NCBI GenBank assembly: GCA_017893485.1
Contig: CM030359.1
Span: forward strand, 31,500,430-31,564,429
DNA from: Hemerocallis citrina
Taxonomy: Eukaryota; Streptophyta; Magnoliopsida; Asparagales; Asphodelaceae
Direction: 5' to 3'
Length of the DNA: 64,000 nt
The notes under the pieces were generated by a model. That model saw only the letters and a list, made by a program, of their open reading frames with translations, did no database searches and was not told the origin of the DNA. Positions 32,911 to 44,290 of this stretch are shown piece by piece (the stretch's first letter is position 1; every line of letters starts with the position of its first letter). A program made the position numbers and the translations under genes.

Positions 32911-34575
32911 AGGCTGCAGTTCTCGACTGCAACTTCTTTCACAAATATTGTTTTAAGGCCAATATTCCCAACTATGGGCTCATTACATTTTATATTTGGA
33001 CTAGAGAGACTTCGAGACTCTAACAAAATAGCTAAGTTAAAATGTGTTAAACTTAGACCGTAATAGCCAACTATGGCTACATATAACAGAGGCTGCAATC
33101 CCCAACTGCGGCCTTTATTATATGGAGGTCACAGTTGCTACTGCAGCCTCTCTAAGATAACAAATGTTTAAGCCCAGTTTCTTATAATCTGGCACTCACA
33201 TCTCCCCTCCACTTCATCTCTCCCAACTCTCTCTCTTCCAACTTCGAAACTCTGGAACTCAAACCTCAAAATCCTAGTTCCCACCTCTATCTCCTCCAAC
33301 TCGGTCAAATCTCTTACACATGTCTCTTCCACTTCACTTCACCTTGTGGCCTACCCAAATCCCCAAATCTCGAAACCATAATTCCCAAATTCGTCCAGAT
33401 TCTCCAACTCTTGCCACCAACATTCAATCCAATAACACCCCATAGCACCCCCGTCATCATCTCTGCCAACACCAAAGTTTAAGGTATGTCTTGTTTGGTT
33501 TACACTTGTTTGTTAAGAATTTGTAAAAATTCTTGGTTTACCATATGCTTGATGAACTGTTTGTGAGAAACATTTGTTTTGTATGACGGGTTTGGAAGGT
33601 TGAGGTTGTAGATGAATGTATAAAGTATTATTTTGAAGGTTGGAGACTTGGGGTTTGTGAGATTTTTATTGTCTATCATGTGTTTGATTAATTGCTTGTG
33701 AGAAAGATAGTTTTGTGATGGGCTTGTAAGGTTAAGATCTATAAAAAATAATTGACGTTGGAATTTGTAGTAGTGGGCAAACATTGTGAAGAAGAGTATC
33801 AAGTACTATTACCACAACGCAGTTTTTTGCATGTTTGTTGAGCTGTGTAACCTTGAATTGAATTCTTTATATATGTCGTTGAGTTTAGTACATAATACCA
33901 CATATTTATTGTGCTATTAGCTATTCTTTTTGTGATTTTCCATCTTATTAGTGATTCTATCTTTAGATGTCATATACCATTTTATTTTTCTATTCATTAA
34001 TCAACTAATATTTTTTATACAACTTCGCAGTGTCATCATCGTATTATTGGCACGAACGAGTGGTAATGTAGTACCCTTGACTAGTACTAGCCAACCACAG
34101 GTAAGTAATAAATTTTTGGGTGTTTAAAGAATACGTTATTTTTAATGCATTTAACAATGGAGCATTAATTATTGCAGGACAATACTAATGGAGCCAGTAC
34201 AAGTCACCGAGGTCGGGAACCACAAACTCGAGGTGGACAACCCCCGAGTAGTAACCACAAGACTTCTACTAGAGGTGACCTAGGTCATGGAACCGCACCT
34301 AGACATGTAAGAACAATTGGTGTATTTTAAAGTTTTGAATTTATACATAATAATGTTGTAGCTAAAACAACAATTCTTTCTTGTTGGTGTAGGTTCTCTC
34401 ATCTACTGACTCTGGCCAGTCTTCTTCCTCTTCCGTTGCACATGGAGGTCTAGGTCCTTTAGACCCGACACTCCTGACAGAGCAACATGAACACCGATCA
34501 CAATCCATGTGGAACAGTGTATCCAAGGAGTGCACGTTTCGTACGCACGCTACATTGCCCAAGCATGCACGTACA

Positions 34576-36001
34576 CACTAGTTGTTGACAGACACGCTCC
34601 AAGATATTGTAGTCATATTAGGTCTTCATGTTAATGAGTTGGCTATGACCGGGAGTATGAGCTTCAATAGAGAGCAGCTAGTTATAGAATACCTCGATGT
34701 TGAGCCAGGTGAGAAAACTTTTGTTAGTCAATCCATTAAGCTCGCATGGTTGAAGGAAATGTTCAACGACTTGTTGAACGAGGATTCCTTAGAGTTCCAC
34801 ATTGTAACGCCCCTGTCCTTAGCTCAAACAATTTATACAATTTATAAGAAAAATTAGATACTACCTCGATGTTGAGCCAGGTGAGAAAACTTTTGTTAGT
34901 CAATCCATTAAGCTCTCATGGTTGAAGGAAATGTTCAACGACTTGTTGAACGAGGATTCCTCGGAGTTCCACATTGTAATGCCCCTGCCCTTAGCTCAAA
35001 CAATTTATACAATTTATAAGACAAATTAGATACTATGTGTACAACTGCCCACCACAGGCTGCCTTTGAAAAGTTGGTTAACCGATTAGGTGACTCTTGAT
35101 CATAGGTCATACACTCCCGATCTCTGTGTGCTCTCTCTCCCGAGAGTAAAGAACAGCGGGTGGAGCCCATTTGCCTTGTCCACTCTCTTCCATTTGCCTT
35201 GTCCACGTCAGCCATGGACCGAAGTCAAAGCGGCAACATGCTGCTCTTCTCACAGCCGTAGGCCACTCCACTTTTTAATACAAATCCATTTAATCCACGC
35301 ACATTATGAAACCAAACAGCACCATATACTATGTATATTTTCAACAATTTATAAGACAAATTAGATACTATGTAGTACAACTGTCCACCACAGGCTGCCT
35401 CTCAAAAGTTGGTTAACCAATTAGGTAACTCTTAATCATAGGCCATTATATTTTAATATTATTTTATTTACTTACACTCCCGATATGGGATATAAATTAC
35501 TTACCTTCTCTGTGTGCTCTCTCTCCCGAGAGTAAAGAATAACGGGTGGGGCCAATTTGCCCTGTCCACGTCAGCCATGGACTGAAGTCAAAGCAGCAAC
35601 ATGCTGCTCCTTCTCACAGCCGTGGGCCCCTACTCCACTTTTTAATACAAATCCATTTCATCCATGCACATTATGAAACCAAACAGCACCATATACTATA
35701 TATATTTTCAACATATATATATTATCAACATATACATATATATTATTTTTGAAAACCACGGGGTGTTACACACATTGAGTGCTACACTAGGTCCTATATA
35801 ATGACATTATTTGGCGGTGTGATATTTACAAACTCGTTTGGTGATACCTTGCCGCTTATGTACCTGCCGTTGATCGCTGATAATAGGAAAGTTGGCCAGT
35901 ACAGTTGGGGTAGTGCGATGTTAGCTACACTGTATAGAACTTTGTGTACTGTGGTCTTGGATGCGGTTCAGGTGACTCTTGTGGAAATTGGTCTACCATA
36001 G
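34576..36001 (+). pseudogene. plant mobile domain (PMD) coding remnant, split by a solo LTR
   Basis: The first block (34582-34802) reads DTLQDIVVILGLHVNELAMT and IKLAWLKEMFNDLL. The second (35776-36001) reads RSYIMTLFGGVIFTN, YLPLIADN and YSWGSAMLATLYRTLC. Together these are characteristic of the plant mobile domain shared by MAIL1/MAIN-type proteins and transposon-borne relatives. Removing the insertion 34803-35770 and one CACAT joins the two blocks in frame (EFHI to ECYTRSY). The reading frame upstream has stops, so the gene is not intact. An earlier block near 34180-34310 (Gly/Arg-rich) may be its N-terminal part. Confidence 0.75.
34803..35770. repeat. solo LTR inserted in the PMD sequence
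   Basis: Starts TGTAACGCCCCTG, ends CCACGGGGTGTTACA, and is flanked by CACAT (34798-34802 and 35771-35775). It is 968 bp in its present form but contains later duplications: a 172-bp repeat that also copies host sequence (34691-34862, 34863-35034) and an internal repeat with 335-bp offset (from 35016 and from 35351). No internal retrotransposon region is present. Confidence 0.85.
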
Positions 36002-36321
36002 CATTATTAACCTAGTCAACCGATTCAAACTCAGGTATAGTTGCATTCATGAATTGGGACAGGGGGACCGCATGTTAGACATCATGTTACAAGTTCTCTA
36101 CGTCATTAATATTACCATCTGGATGCTCATCTACTTCATCTTTATCGTCTTCTACATCTTCCTCGTCTTCTTCATCTTTTTCATCTTCTAATAATTCATT
36201 GTTAACAGTAGCATGATGCTTTCTCAAAGTGTTGCTAGCTGAACGGCCGAACAACTAGCTTTAGGCTTACTCATAGCATTGCTAGCTTGATGGCTTGCTT
36301 TCTTAAAACAACTAGCTAGTG

Positions 36322-36687
36322 CTAGTTTTCCTTCTCGCTTGACCGCCGCTTGAAGGATTGAATAACGTTTCCGTTATCTACAAGATCGGATATCAAGTTG
36401 GAAGGATGTAGCAACTCATATTTCGTGGGATTTATTCGTATTGGAATTATGAACATGTATTTTTGTTGAGGCAATAATCTTGCATGTGATTCAGGAGAAG
36501 GATTAGGACTCATCTCATGGGTCAACACTTCATGTATGAGGCTTGAAATATGAATAACATGTGGCTGATCATTAGGAATCTTGATTTGCTCAATATATAA
36601 CTCCAATATAGTCCAACTAGTGCTCAGATCAAGTGTTCTTGCAATCGTGACAATAAGAGCGTCATCATCAACTACATGTATCGTCAT
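36322..36687 (-). pseudogene. ORF resembling the N-terminal part of a MULE transposase
   Basis: A 121-codon ORF with VVDDDALIVTIARTLDL and WTILELYIEQIKIP, a pattern like the region before the transposase core in plant Mutator-like proteins. Downstream on the same strand (about 36190-36110) is an acidic Asp/Glu-rich stretch, also common in that family. No DDE core was found. Assignment is inference. Confidence 0.35.
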
Positions 36688-37426
36688 AAAATATTGTCCT
36701 TCTCCTCTTCCAGCTGCATAATGAGGTAGGATTTAATACTTAATTCACCTCTATCCCAATTAGTAATTTCATAGCTACTAGTTCTTGCTTTGTAATATTA
36801 CGGGGAACCCAAACTATTTCATGTTCAAAACCACTATAACAAGCTCCTAGTTTTGGATCTCAAATTATTTCTCTCCTATAGTAGAACCAAATAAGAATTT
36901 TGTAATCTATATATGTACATAAATGGATGAATATGCAAGTAACTATATAATCACAAATACTATATTTATAGGGTTCTATGATTACCTTAAAACAACTCGA
37001 ATTTTCAACACGGAGATGACATTGTAGATGATGTATGAGATGACTGGGGATAATGCTTGAGACGATGCTGTATCTGATGCGAGATTTCGGATTTTGGTTT
37101 TTAGAGAGATGATGTGAGATGTCGGACTTTGATTTTGAGAGGGATGTGAAATTGGTAACCACTAAGTTGACAGAGTTGGAAGAGTCAGAAGAGTTGGAAG
37201 AGATTTAATAGAGTTGGAGGACAGAGATGTGGGATCTAGGGTTTTGAGATTTGGGTTTCATAGCTGGGGGAGAGAGTTGGGAGAGATGTAGTGAAGGGGA
37301 GAGAGAGGAGCAACAACTCTTTAAGTATTATTTTTTAATGGACCATAAGAGAGGCAGCAATAGCCAATTGCAGCTTCCGTATAATAGAGGCCGCAGTTGG
37401 GGACAGCAGCCTCTGTTATATCTAGG

Positions 37427-37735
37427 CTGCAGTTGACTATTGCGGTCTAAAATTAACAAATTTTAACTTAGCATTTTTTTCAAAGTCTCGAAGTCGCTCT
37501 GACCACAGTTAGGAACAGTGGCCCCAAAAAAAAAGTGAAGAGGCTGCAATCCCCAAGTACAGCTATGCAGTCCTATGTTATATCTAGATTGCAGTTGACT
37601 ATTGCGGTCTAAGATAAACACATTTTAACTTAGCAGTTTTGTGAAAGTCTCGAAGTCGCTCTAACCGCAGTTAGGAATAGCAGCCTCAAAAAAAAATTGT
37701 GAAGAGGCTGCAATCTCCAAGTACAATCTATGCTG
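37427..37735. repeat. tandem duplication in right inverted repeat
   Basis: Two copies of about 160 bp, each starting near TTGCAGTTGACTATTGCGGT and containing AGTCTCGAAGTCGCTCT and GAAGAGGCTGCAAT. Confidence 0.8.
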
Positions 37736-38281
37736 ATGTGTCTCAAATTGGTTCACTCGTAGAATTAGTTTGGAATGTGGGCTATTTGGAAAAATAGTTT
37801 TAAAAAGTAGGTCATTTTGTTGAAAAATCCAACTATTTAAGGGTATCCAACTAATGTCTATTTCTAAGTAAACCAGGAGAGGCTGTAACTGACCCTGGTC
37901 AGGGAGTAAAAACAGTAACTGAGGGATGGACCGCAAGCTAGCTTTGAGTCTTGGGATGGTCCAGACAATTATTGCTTATTGTTATGGTAGGACTAAGATA
38001 TTTTTATACAGTAATGATAGACTTATTTCCATTGTTTTTTAAAGTATACTCTTTTTACTTGTTACATATAAAAATAATAAGCTACCCCTTTTTCCTTCCG
38101 AAATACTTTTACCATTCTAAGTGTAAACTAATTAAAAAAAAAAAAAAAAAATTCAAAGTAGTTGGAGAGTGATCTAATAGGAAAATGATAAACATGCATA
38201 ACTATATAACTATATAGTACTTTCTCACCACTAGATTCAAGAAAATAGAACTTAGAGCTAAAAAAAAAACTTCTGCAATAA

Positions 38282-38724
38282 CTGTGACCTTATGCGACCA
38301 GCTCGGGGGCACTGCTGATGGAAATGCACCGTAATCGACACTGCCTGCTATAGATCCTTCTTTTTGTTGCTATAACTGTTTTTTTGGGACTGTGCCTAGT
38401 CCGTGCTCTGCTACTTTTGCTTAAACTTTGTTTTCTGTCTTCTGTTTTTGTTGTAACTGATAGGTGGTTTTAGTATCTCGAATTGTATTTATGGAAGGAG
38501 AAGGGGGATGAGATCATGTCAGTGGGTCTAGTAGAGGTGTAAGACAAATGTCCGCTACCCTCTCTACGATCCAACGGCATGCCATTTCGAACTTGACTAC
38601 TTCCAAGATTCGAGGAACTGCCTACAGTATCTTTTGTAATGACTCTTGTACTGCTTTTATTTGGTATTATATATATATATATTAACTGTGAGGTAGGACT
38701 TTCCTCCCTTTTGCCGGTCAAAAA
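38282..38724 (+). mobile_element. 5'-truncated non-LTR retroposon with poly-A tail
   Basis: About 443 bp ending TTTTGCCGGTC plus a poly-A run, flanked by a duplication that includes AAAAAAAAACTTCTGCAATA (38261-38281 and 38725-38745). Long duplication and A tail show LINE-type target-primed insertion. No ORF. Part of it (about 38555-38595) resembles 28957-28985. Confidence 0.8.
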
Positions 38725-38919
38725 AAAAAAAAACTTCTGCAATAATTGCCTGGGAACACCATTTTTTTTCTTGTACCACCATGAAATCAATAAATTCAAA
38801 ATAGTACAACTAGCACTATTCATTAAAATAAGTTTTCTTTAAAATAGTGTGACCTGCATGCGCTCCATAATGCCCTTTCTAGCCTTGTATTTGTCTAGGA
38901 TACATATTTCATATACATA

Positions 38920-39092
38920 CTAGATTTGCCCGTGGTCACGTGCCTACGGCACGTCTTCAGAACGATACAGCATATAAAAATTCGTGTAAACAGTAAATCA
39001 ACAATTATGTAGCTAAAGTTTGAATAGTATTACAATAATAGTTGTAAATAAAATTCCATGTTTCCATTAGTATATGGTGAAAAATAATTATA

Positions 39093-39170
<78 letters not shown>

Positions 39171-39334
39171 TTAAGTAAATAAATAAATGAGTTGTTTTGG
39201 GGGGATTTGAATTTGAGTTTTGGAGGAAAACTTTTGGGCGAAAAATATATTTTGCGAGATTAGATCTGGACCTTTGATTTGGGGGGATTGAAGGAGAGCC
39301 ACTTGATAGCTTTCTTTGTGTTTTATTATATAGA
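38920..39334 (-). mobile_element. Helitron-like element (415 bp)
   Basis: On the minus strand: A|TCTATATAATAAAACAC at the 5' end (39334) and a 3' hairpin GTGCCGTAGGCACGTG followed by GGGCAAATCTAG|T (38920). An (AT)n(GA)n microsatellite (about 39093-39168) lies inside. No coding capacity. Confidence 0.65.
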
Positions 39335-39543
39335 TTTTAACCTTTCCATCTTTCTCAAACAGTCTTTAAAATTAGCATATATATTGCTTTATTGTGAGGG
39401 ACTTAGAAAGAAGAAAAATGGTAAGAGTATTTATTTTCTGCTACTAGAGTCAATAATGTATGTAAAGCTCATGTTAGATACTTCTGTATTTAATTCCTTA
39501 AAATCTCTCTCTAGCAGTGTCAAAGTAGTATAATTAGCACTAC

Positions 39544-42500
39544 TGTAACCCCTGTTTTCGCAAATACATATTTTTTGTGTATTATTTGAATTTGGATTCT
39601 TTATAAAAAAAACGTTTTCTTTTATTCATTTTTATTTCAAATTTATTTTTGTATCTCCAGTTAAAATATATTTCTTTTCATTAATTGTATTTATTGTTAT
39701 TTTCAAACGATTTTTATATTGTAATACAAACCCTATTAATGTTGTTATTATTATTATTGTTCTTATCACTGTTATTATCGTTACTGTTATTTTTATTTTT
39801 TTATTTTTATTATTATGATTATTGTTATTATTGTTATTATCTTTGATTGTTATTTTAAAAATCTATTTCTATTGTTAATTGTAATTGTAGTTATTTCAAA
39901 TAATTTCCATATTGTAGTACAAAAAATATTTTGTTATATAATCCTGCATCTTATTGGTTATTTTTTTCCCCTATTAGATTTTAAGCCCAAACCCCATACC
40001 CTATTCTCTTATTGGATTCTATCCTATCCAGACCCGTTACCAAAACCCTCTATTACCCTATATATATTACCAGAACCCTATACTAAACCCTAACCCTACC
40101 CCCGTGCAAACCTACTCAGCCGCCAACCCTGTTCACCCCTCTTCTCCTTCCTCCAGCTCGTCTTTTCCACCTTTCGAAACCCATCTCCCCCTGCATCGTC
40201 CTCGCCCCGCTCCTCCTTCCCCAACGCTTCTGGCTTCACCCTCAACGTGCCTCCCTGCACCATCGAAAGCCTCCAAAGCACCCCTCGCATCTCCCTCCAT
40301 CTTCCTCGAGCCTCGTCACCGGTCATCCTCCCTACCATGGCCTCCCGTCATTGCACTCGCCCTCTCGCCTGCACCCACTAGTTGATGCCCTGTCTTTTGT
40401 CCATCCCTCGTCGACTGTTTCCCTGATCACCAGTCGAACCGCCTTTTCACTCCCTCCCCTTTTTTGCTTTCGGAACAGAGCGCTCTACCCTGTGCCCCTG
40501 TGCGCCCTGGTCCCCTCCCTGCCGCGACGCCAACAAGCTCGATAGTGCCCCTGCCTCCTCCCTGCCGACGTCGCAACCCCCTGTCCGCCGTCGTCAGCCC
40601 CCTCTCGGCTTGTCCCCTTCCGACGCCAGCCTCCCGCCGTGGACCGCCGTGGACTGCCCCTAGCCGCTGCCACTCCTCCCCTGTTTTCCTCTCCCCTGTG
40701 TGATCACACAGTATGCCACTTTGAATCCCAACCATCCGATTGTCACGATCATGATCATCATGTCCCTTTGGTTTTGATCCTGGTCGTCCGATCGTTGTTG
40801 ATCATCATCATCATCATCATCATCAAGCAGTTTCTAGTCATTCGATTTGATCTGAGCTTGATCATCATCAGATCTGATCTTGATCATCCCCTTGATAATC
40901 GAGATCTATGCTTTGTGTTCATGATTGCGATTTTGATCATGTGTTCGTGATTGGTTCGTGATTCGTTCGTTGTATTTGTGTTCGTGCCCGAGAATCCATT
41001 CCCGTTATTCTCGTTCTTGCTTCATTTCCGTCGTCATCTCCAGGCAAGTAACTTGTATAATTTCTGTTTGCTTATACAAGTACTAAATACTGCCTGTAGT
41101 GTAGTTGTGTTCTAGAGACAATTCTTGTGCAAAATCCCTGTTATATCTTGTCTCTATGTGTTGATCTGCCCGTAGTTGTCACATTAAACACACGACATGA
41201 AATAACTTAGAGATAATCACTTCTTGATGATACATGCATGTTGTTCATACGATGTCGTATGCTTGATTGTGTTAGTCATAGTATAACTTGTTGTAGACTT
41301 GCTAAATACCCTATACCATGTTTCTTGGATATCTAGTATACCCTATTTCACATTTTGTTATGATTTGGATGTGTTTCATATGATCTAGTTGATTTTATGC
41401 ATGAAGACTAATTCTGTCCTTGTTGTTACTCCGTTTTTGTTCAGTATGTTAGACCCTATTAAGGTCAGTATATGAAAATTATTTGTGAAAATAAATTATA
41501 AAGAATTCTGTCTACTTTCTAGAATTTCTGACAGAGCTCAATTTCGATTTGTGAGTTGCAAGTTATTGCTGTTTTACTACAGAGGTGTAGAAAATTTCAG
41601 ATTCTATTTTAGATGAATTCTGTATGGTTATTTATATTTATACTGATGTTAAAGATAATTTGATCAATATTTTGCTGAGTACAACTAGACTTTATTGGGA
41701 TTAACCCCTAATTTTTGTGGATTTTAATTGGTGACTTTTATAAACTATTCTATGCTTGAAAACAACTACTATACTTGCAGAATTTTCATGTTGTTCAGTA
41801 AAGAACCTTAATTTCAACCTGATTCTATTTGTTGTTTATAATTTTTTTTTGAATATGAATTGTAGCCTACTGTATCTATTTTATCACTCTTTTGACGGAT
41901 CTGGATTTCGATTTATATTTTGTAATCTATTGTTGTTTTAGTACTGCGGAGTTTATGATTTCAGATTTACAAATCTGCTACATCTTGCTGCTTTCTGATT
42001 TTACTTGACTATTCTATCTATGTTGAAAAATTATGAAACTTTATTTTCTGATACTAAACATACTAGAAAATACCCTAAATTTTTCTTGGATTAAATCAGT
42101 AAGTTTTGATGCCGTTATCCTGTTATTGAATACAAACTTCTGATTTCTGGCTGAACATGTTTTCCGGATACAATTCTGTTTTGAGATGTGTTTTTGTAAA
42201 AAATACAATATGAATTATATATATTTGCTGGATTCGGCCGAGAGTCTATTTTCCAGATTTTCTGACGGATCCAGGTTTGCATGTTTTTCGCAATGGGAAT
42301 CCCAGATTTAGTGTAGTACTGTCTTGCGGTCCGGAACTAAAATTTTCGTTATCCTAATCTTTTATGAGTTATCTTTCACCTGTACAGATTTATCTTTCAA
42401 CCTGAACCTGTTACTTATTTATGCAATATTATTCTTGCCCTGTTTTGTGACACATACATGCATGTTTGATAATAATAACAAAATAATCAAGCCGGGGTTA

Positions 42501-43565
42501 AGGGAAAGATCTAGTAGTGGATAATATAAAAATATGTAATTAGAAGGGGGCCCGTGTTTCCCACATGATTATCTGTTATCTGTTACGTGTTCATGAATAC
42601 ATGATGCACAATTCTGTTATCTGATTACCTGACTGCACACTTTCCTATAGGAAGGTGTACTCAGAAGAAAACCCGTAGGTTCTATCTATTTATTATCTAT
42701 ATCTGTTATCTGTTATCTGATACCTGAGCACACGGCCCTATAAAGTCCACTACGAAATCTAAATGCAAACTTGTTTGAATGTAGCAATCATGTGGTAAAT
42801 GGATGGGACGCATGAAGTGCTACCTAGATAGAAATAAATACAAGATTTGATATAACATGACACCTATTACATGCTACCTAATTATTTGTTATTTGTTTAT
42901 CTGTTTACATGACACCTGACATTTATTATCTGTTTATCTGTTTGCATGATACTTGACATCCGTTACATATTACCTGTACTTGTTAGCACACCATGTTACT
43001 TGATTCTGTTTTCTGATTCATGTTAGACATTTTTGTTTTGCTCTTTCATATCTATTCCATGCTATGTTTTCCGCTGTTACTCTATATCTGTTTATTTTCC
43101 TGTACTTGTGCCTGCACTACAAGCGGCCCGTAACTTGCATTGACGTACGTTTTGTTTCTTTTCCCTTTTCCTACAATTTGTTAAATTGCAGATCATGGAG
43201 ATCAGCTGCCCGATGGAGTAGATGATCTGAGATTTTAGTTGCTGGAGTTTTTACTATATTTATTTTCCTGATATTCTTGAATAAGTGTATTTGCTACATG
43301 GATTATTTTGTATTAGGCAATGTGATCCAGAATTATTGACTTGTTCAGATCTGGTTTATTTGAGATTATTAAATTTTGTTTCAAGTAAATTCTGTTGGTA
43401 TATTGATTTATTTATGCATGTGTGGTTGACTTCTCTTGCTTCTTACTCTGATATTTCTGTGAAATGTTGTAAAGATACTGACAACTTATGGATGATGAAA
43501 ATCATTCGCTGAACTTAGTCACATATCCGTATTCAGTATTCCTTTTTGGGAAGCGGGGCGTGACA
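39544..43565 (+). repeat. 4-kb solo LTR, gypsy type
   Basis: Starts TGTAACCCCTGTTTTCG, ends AGCGGGGCGTGACA, and is flanked by ACTAC on both sides (39539-39543, 43566-43570). It lacks primer site, polypurine tract and coding region, so it is best read as a solo LTR left by recombination. A TATA box (CTATATATAT, 40059) and a C-rich leader follow. Short proline-rich ORFs at 40100-40740 occur in several frames on both strands and look incidental. Very long LTRs with TGTAAC...GTGACA-like ends occur in large chromoviruses such as Tekay (inference). Confidence 0.8.
40059..40102 (+). promoter_or_regulatory. LTR core promoter with TATA box and telo-box-like motif
   Basis: TATATATAT at about 40060 is followed 26 bp later by AAACCCTAACCCTACCCC (40085). 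AAACCCTAA is the plant telo-box seen near start sites of translation-related genes. Confidence 0.5.
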
Positions 43566-43599
43566 ACTACCCAAGGTTGTTTATGTATAAAACAAAGCA

Positions 43600-44290
43600 T
43601 GTTGATATGGGTAAGAATAGAACAAAATTTGGACAGTTCAAATCGATCAAGAATCTTAAAGCTCTCATGGATAAAACGGTACATTCCATTAGAAATGGGT
43701 CTGTAAAAGGAAGTTGGGTATCTTTCAAGCCCAAAACGGACTTGTAAAACTTGGTTGTCACAACAGCCTAACACGAATGTGTATATGATTATTTAAATAT
43801 GATTTAAACTCATAATTATCTATAAGAGACAGTTTAAAATTCATATCTCTTATTAAGTGAAGAGTTTTAACTCTATCTCCAACACTGCTTCTATCTCCTC
43901 ATGAAAAAGAGAATAGCCAACTCTATTAAAATACCGGGAAGTGGAGATAAATCATTATCTTGAAACTGGCCCCCTAAGCAACTATAAATATCCTATGACC
44001 TCCGCAAAAATCATGTAATCAGTATTTTTCCATTAAAAACTCTCATATATTTTATGATTTCTGACTTGAGTGTCGGAGGTTCTGTCGCCGAGGCCAACCC
44101 CGGTGTTTTAGACTTTTGCAGGTCAATCGGAGCGATTATCACCATCCAAATCAGTTTTAACGGTTCAATGAGTCAGATTCAGGAGTCAATATCAATTGAA
44201 AATAGTCAATATTGGTGAAAACTAAAAAGTCAGTATTTTTTATTTATTTAAAAAGAATTCACATTATCTGTTTGCTCCCACACACAAAAA
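43600..44290 (+). repeat. solo or partial LTR of the same family as 59672-60356
   Basis: Starts near TGTTGATATGGGTAAG and ends near CTCCCACACACA. Over about 690 bp it aligns, inverted, with the LTR at 59672-60356; blocks include TTTAAATATGATTTAAACTC, TGACTTGAGCGTCG and TTTTGCAGGTCAATCG. No clean 5-bp duplication found. Confidence 0.7.

Larger units (their letters stand above)
32720..37880. mobile_element. large inverted-repeat transposon, MULE-like
   Basis: The sequence from about 32750 to 33350 reappears inverted at about 37200-37860. The matches include TTTGAGACACGTCAGCATA, GCAGTTGACTATTGCGGTCT-type blocks and the CTCTCCCAACTCTCTC leader. Long terminal inverted repeats of this size suggest a Mutator-like element. 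The exact ends and a 9-bp duplication could not be fixed. Between the repeats are a plus-strand plant-mobile-domain region and a minus-strand ORF. Confidence 0.65.

Noticed and set aside
35033..35752. Short ORFs within the duplicated solo LTR
   Set aside because: They come in near-identical pairs because of the internal duplication and have no domain.
34803..35770. Intron interrupting the PMD gene
   Set aside because: The segment has TG...CA ends and a CACAT duplication rather than GT...AG borders, so it is an LTR insertion.
40104..40735. Overlapping 60-100-codon proline- and arginine-rich ORFs on both strands
   Set aside because: They are open in several frames because of C-rich composition, lie in the leader part of a solo LTR and carry no motif.
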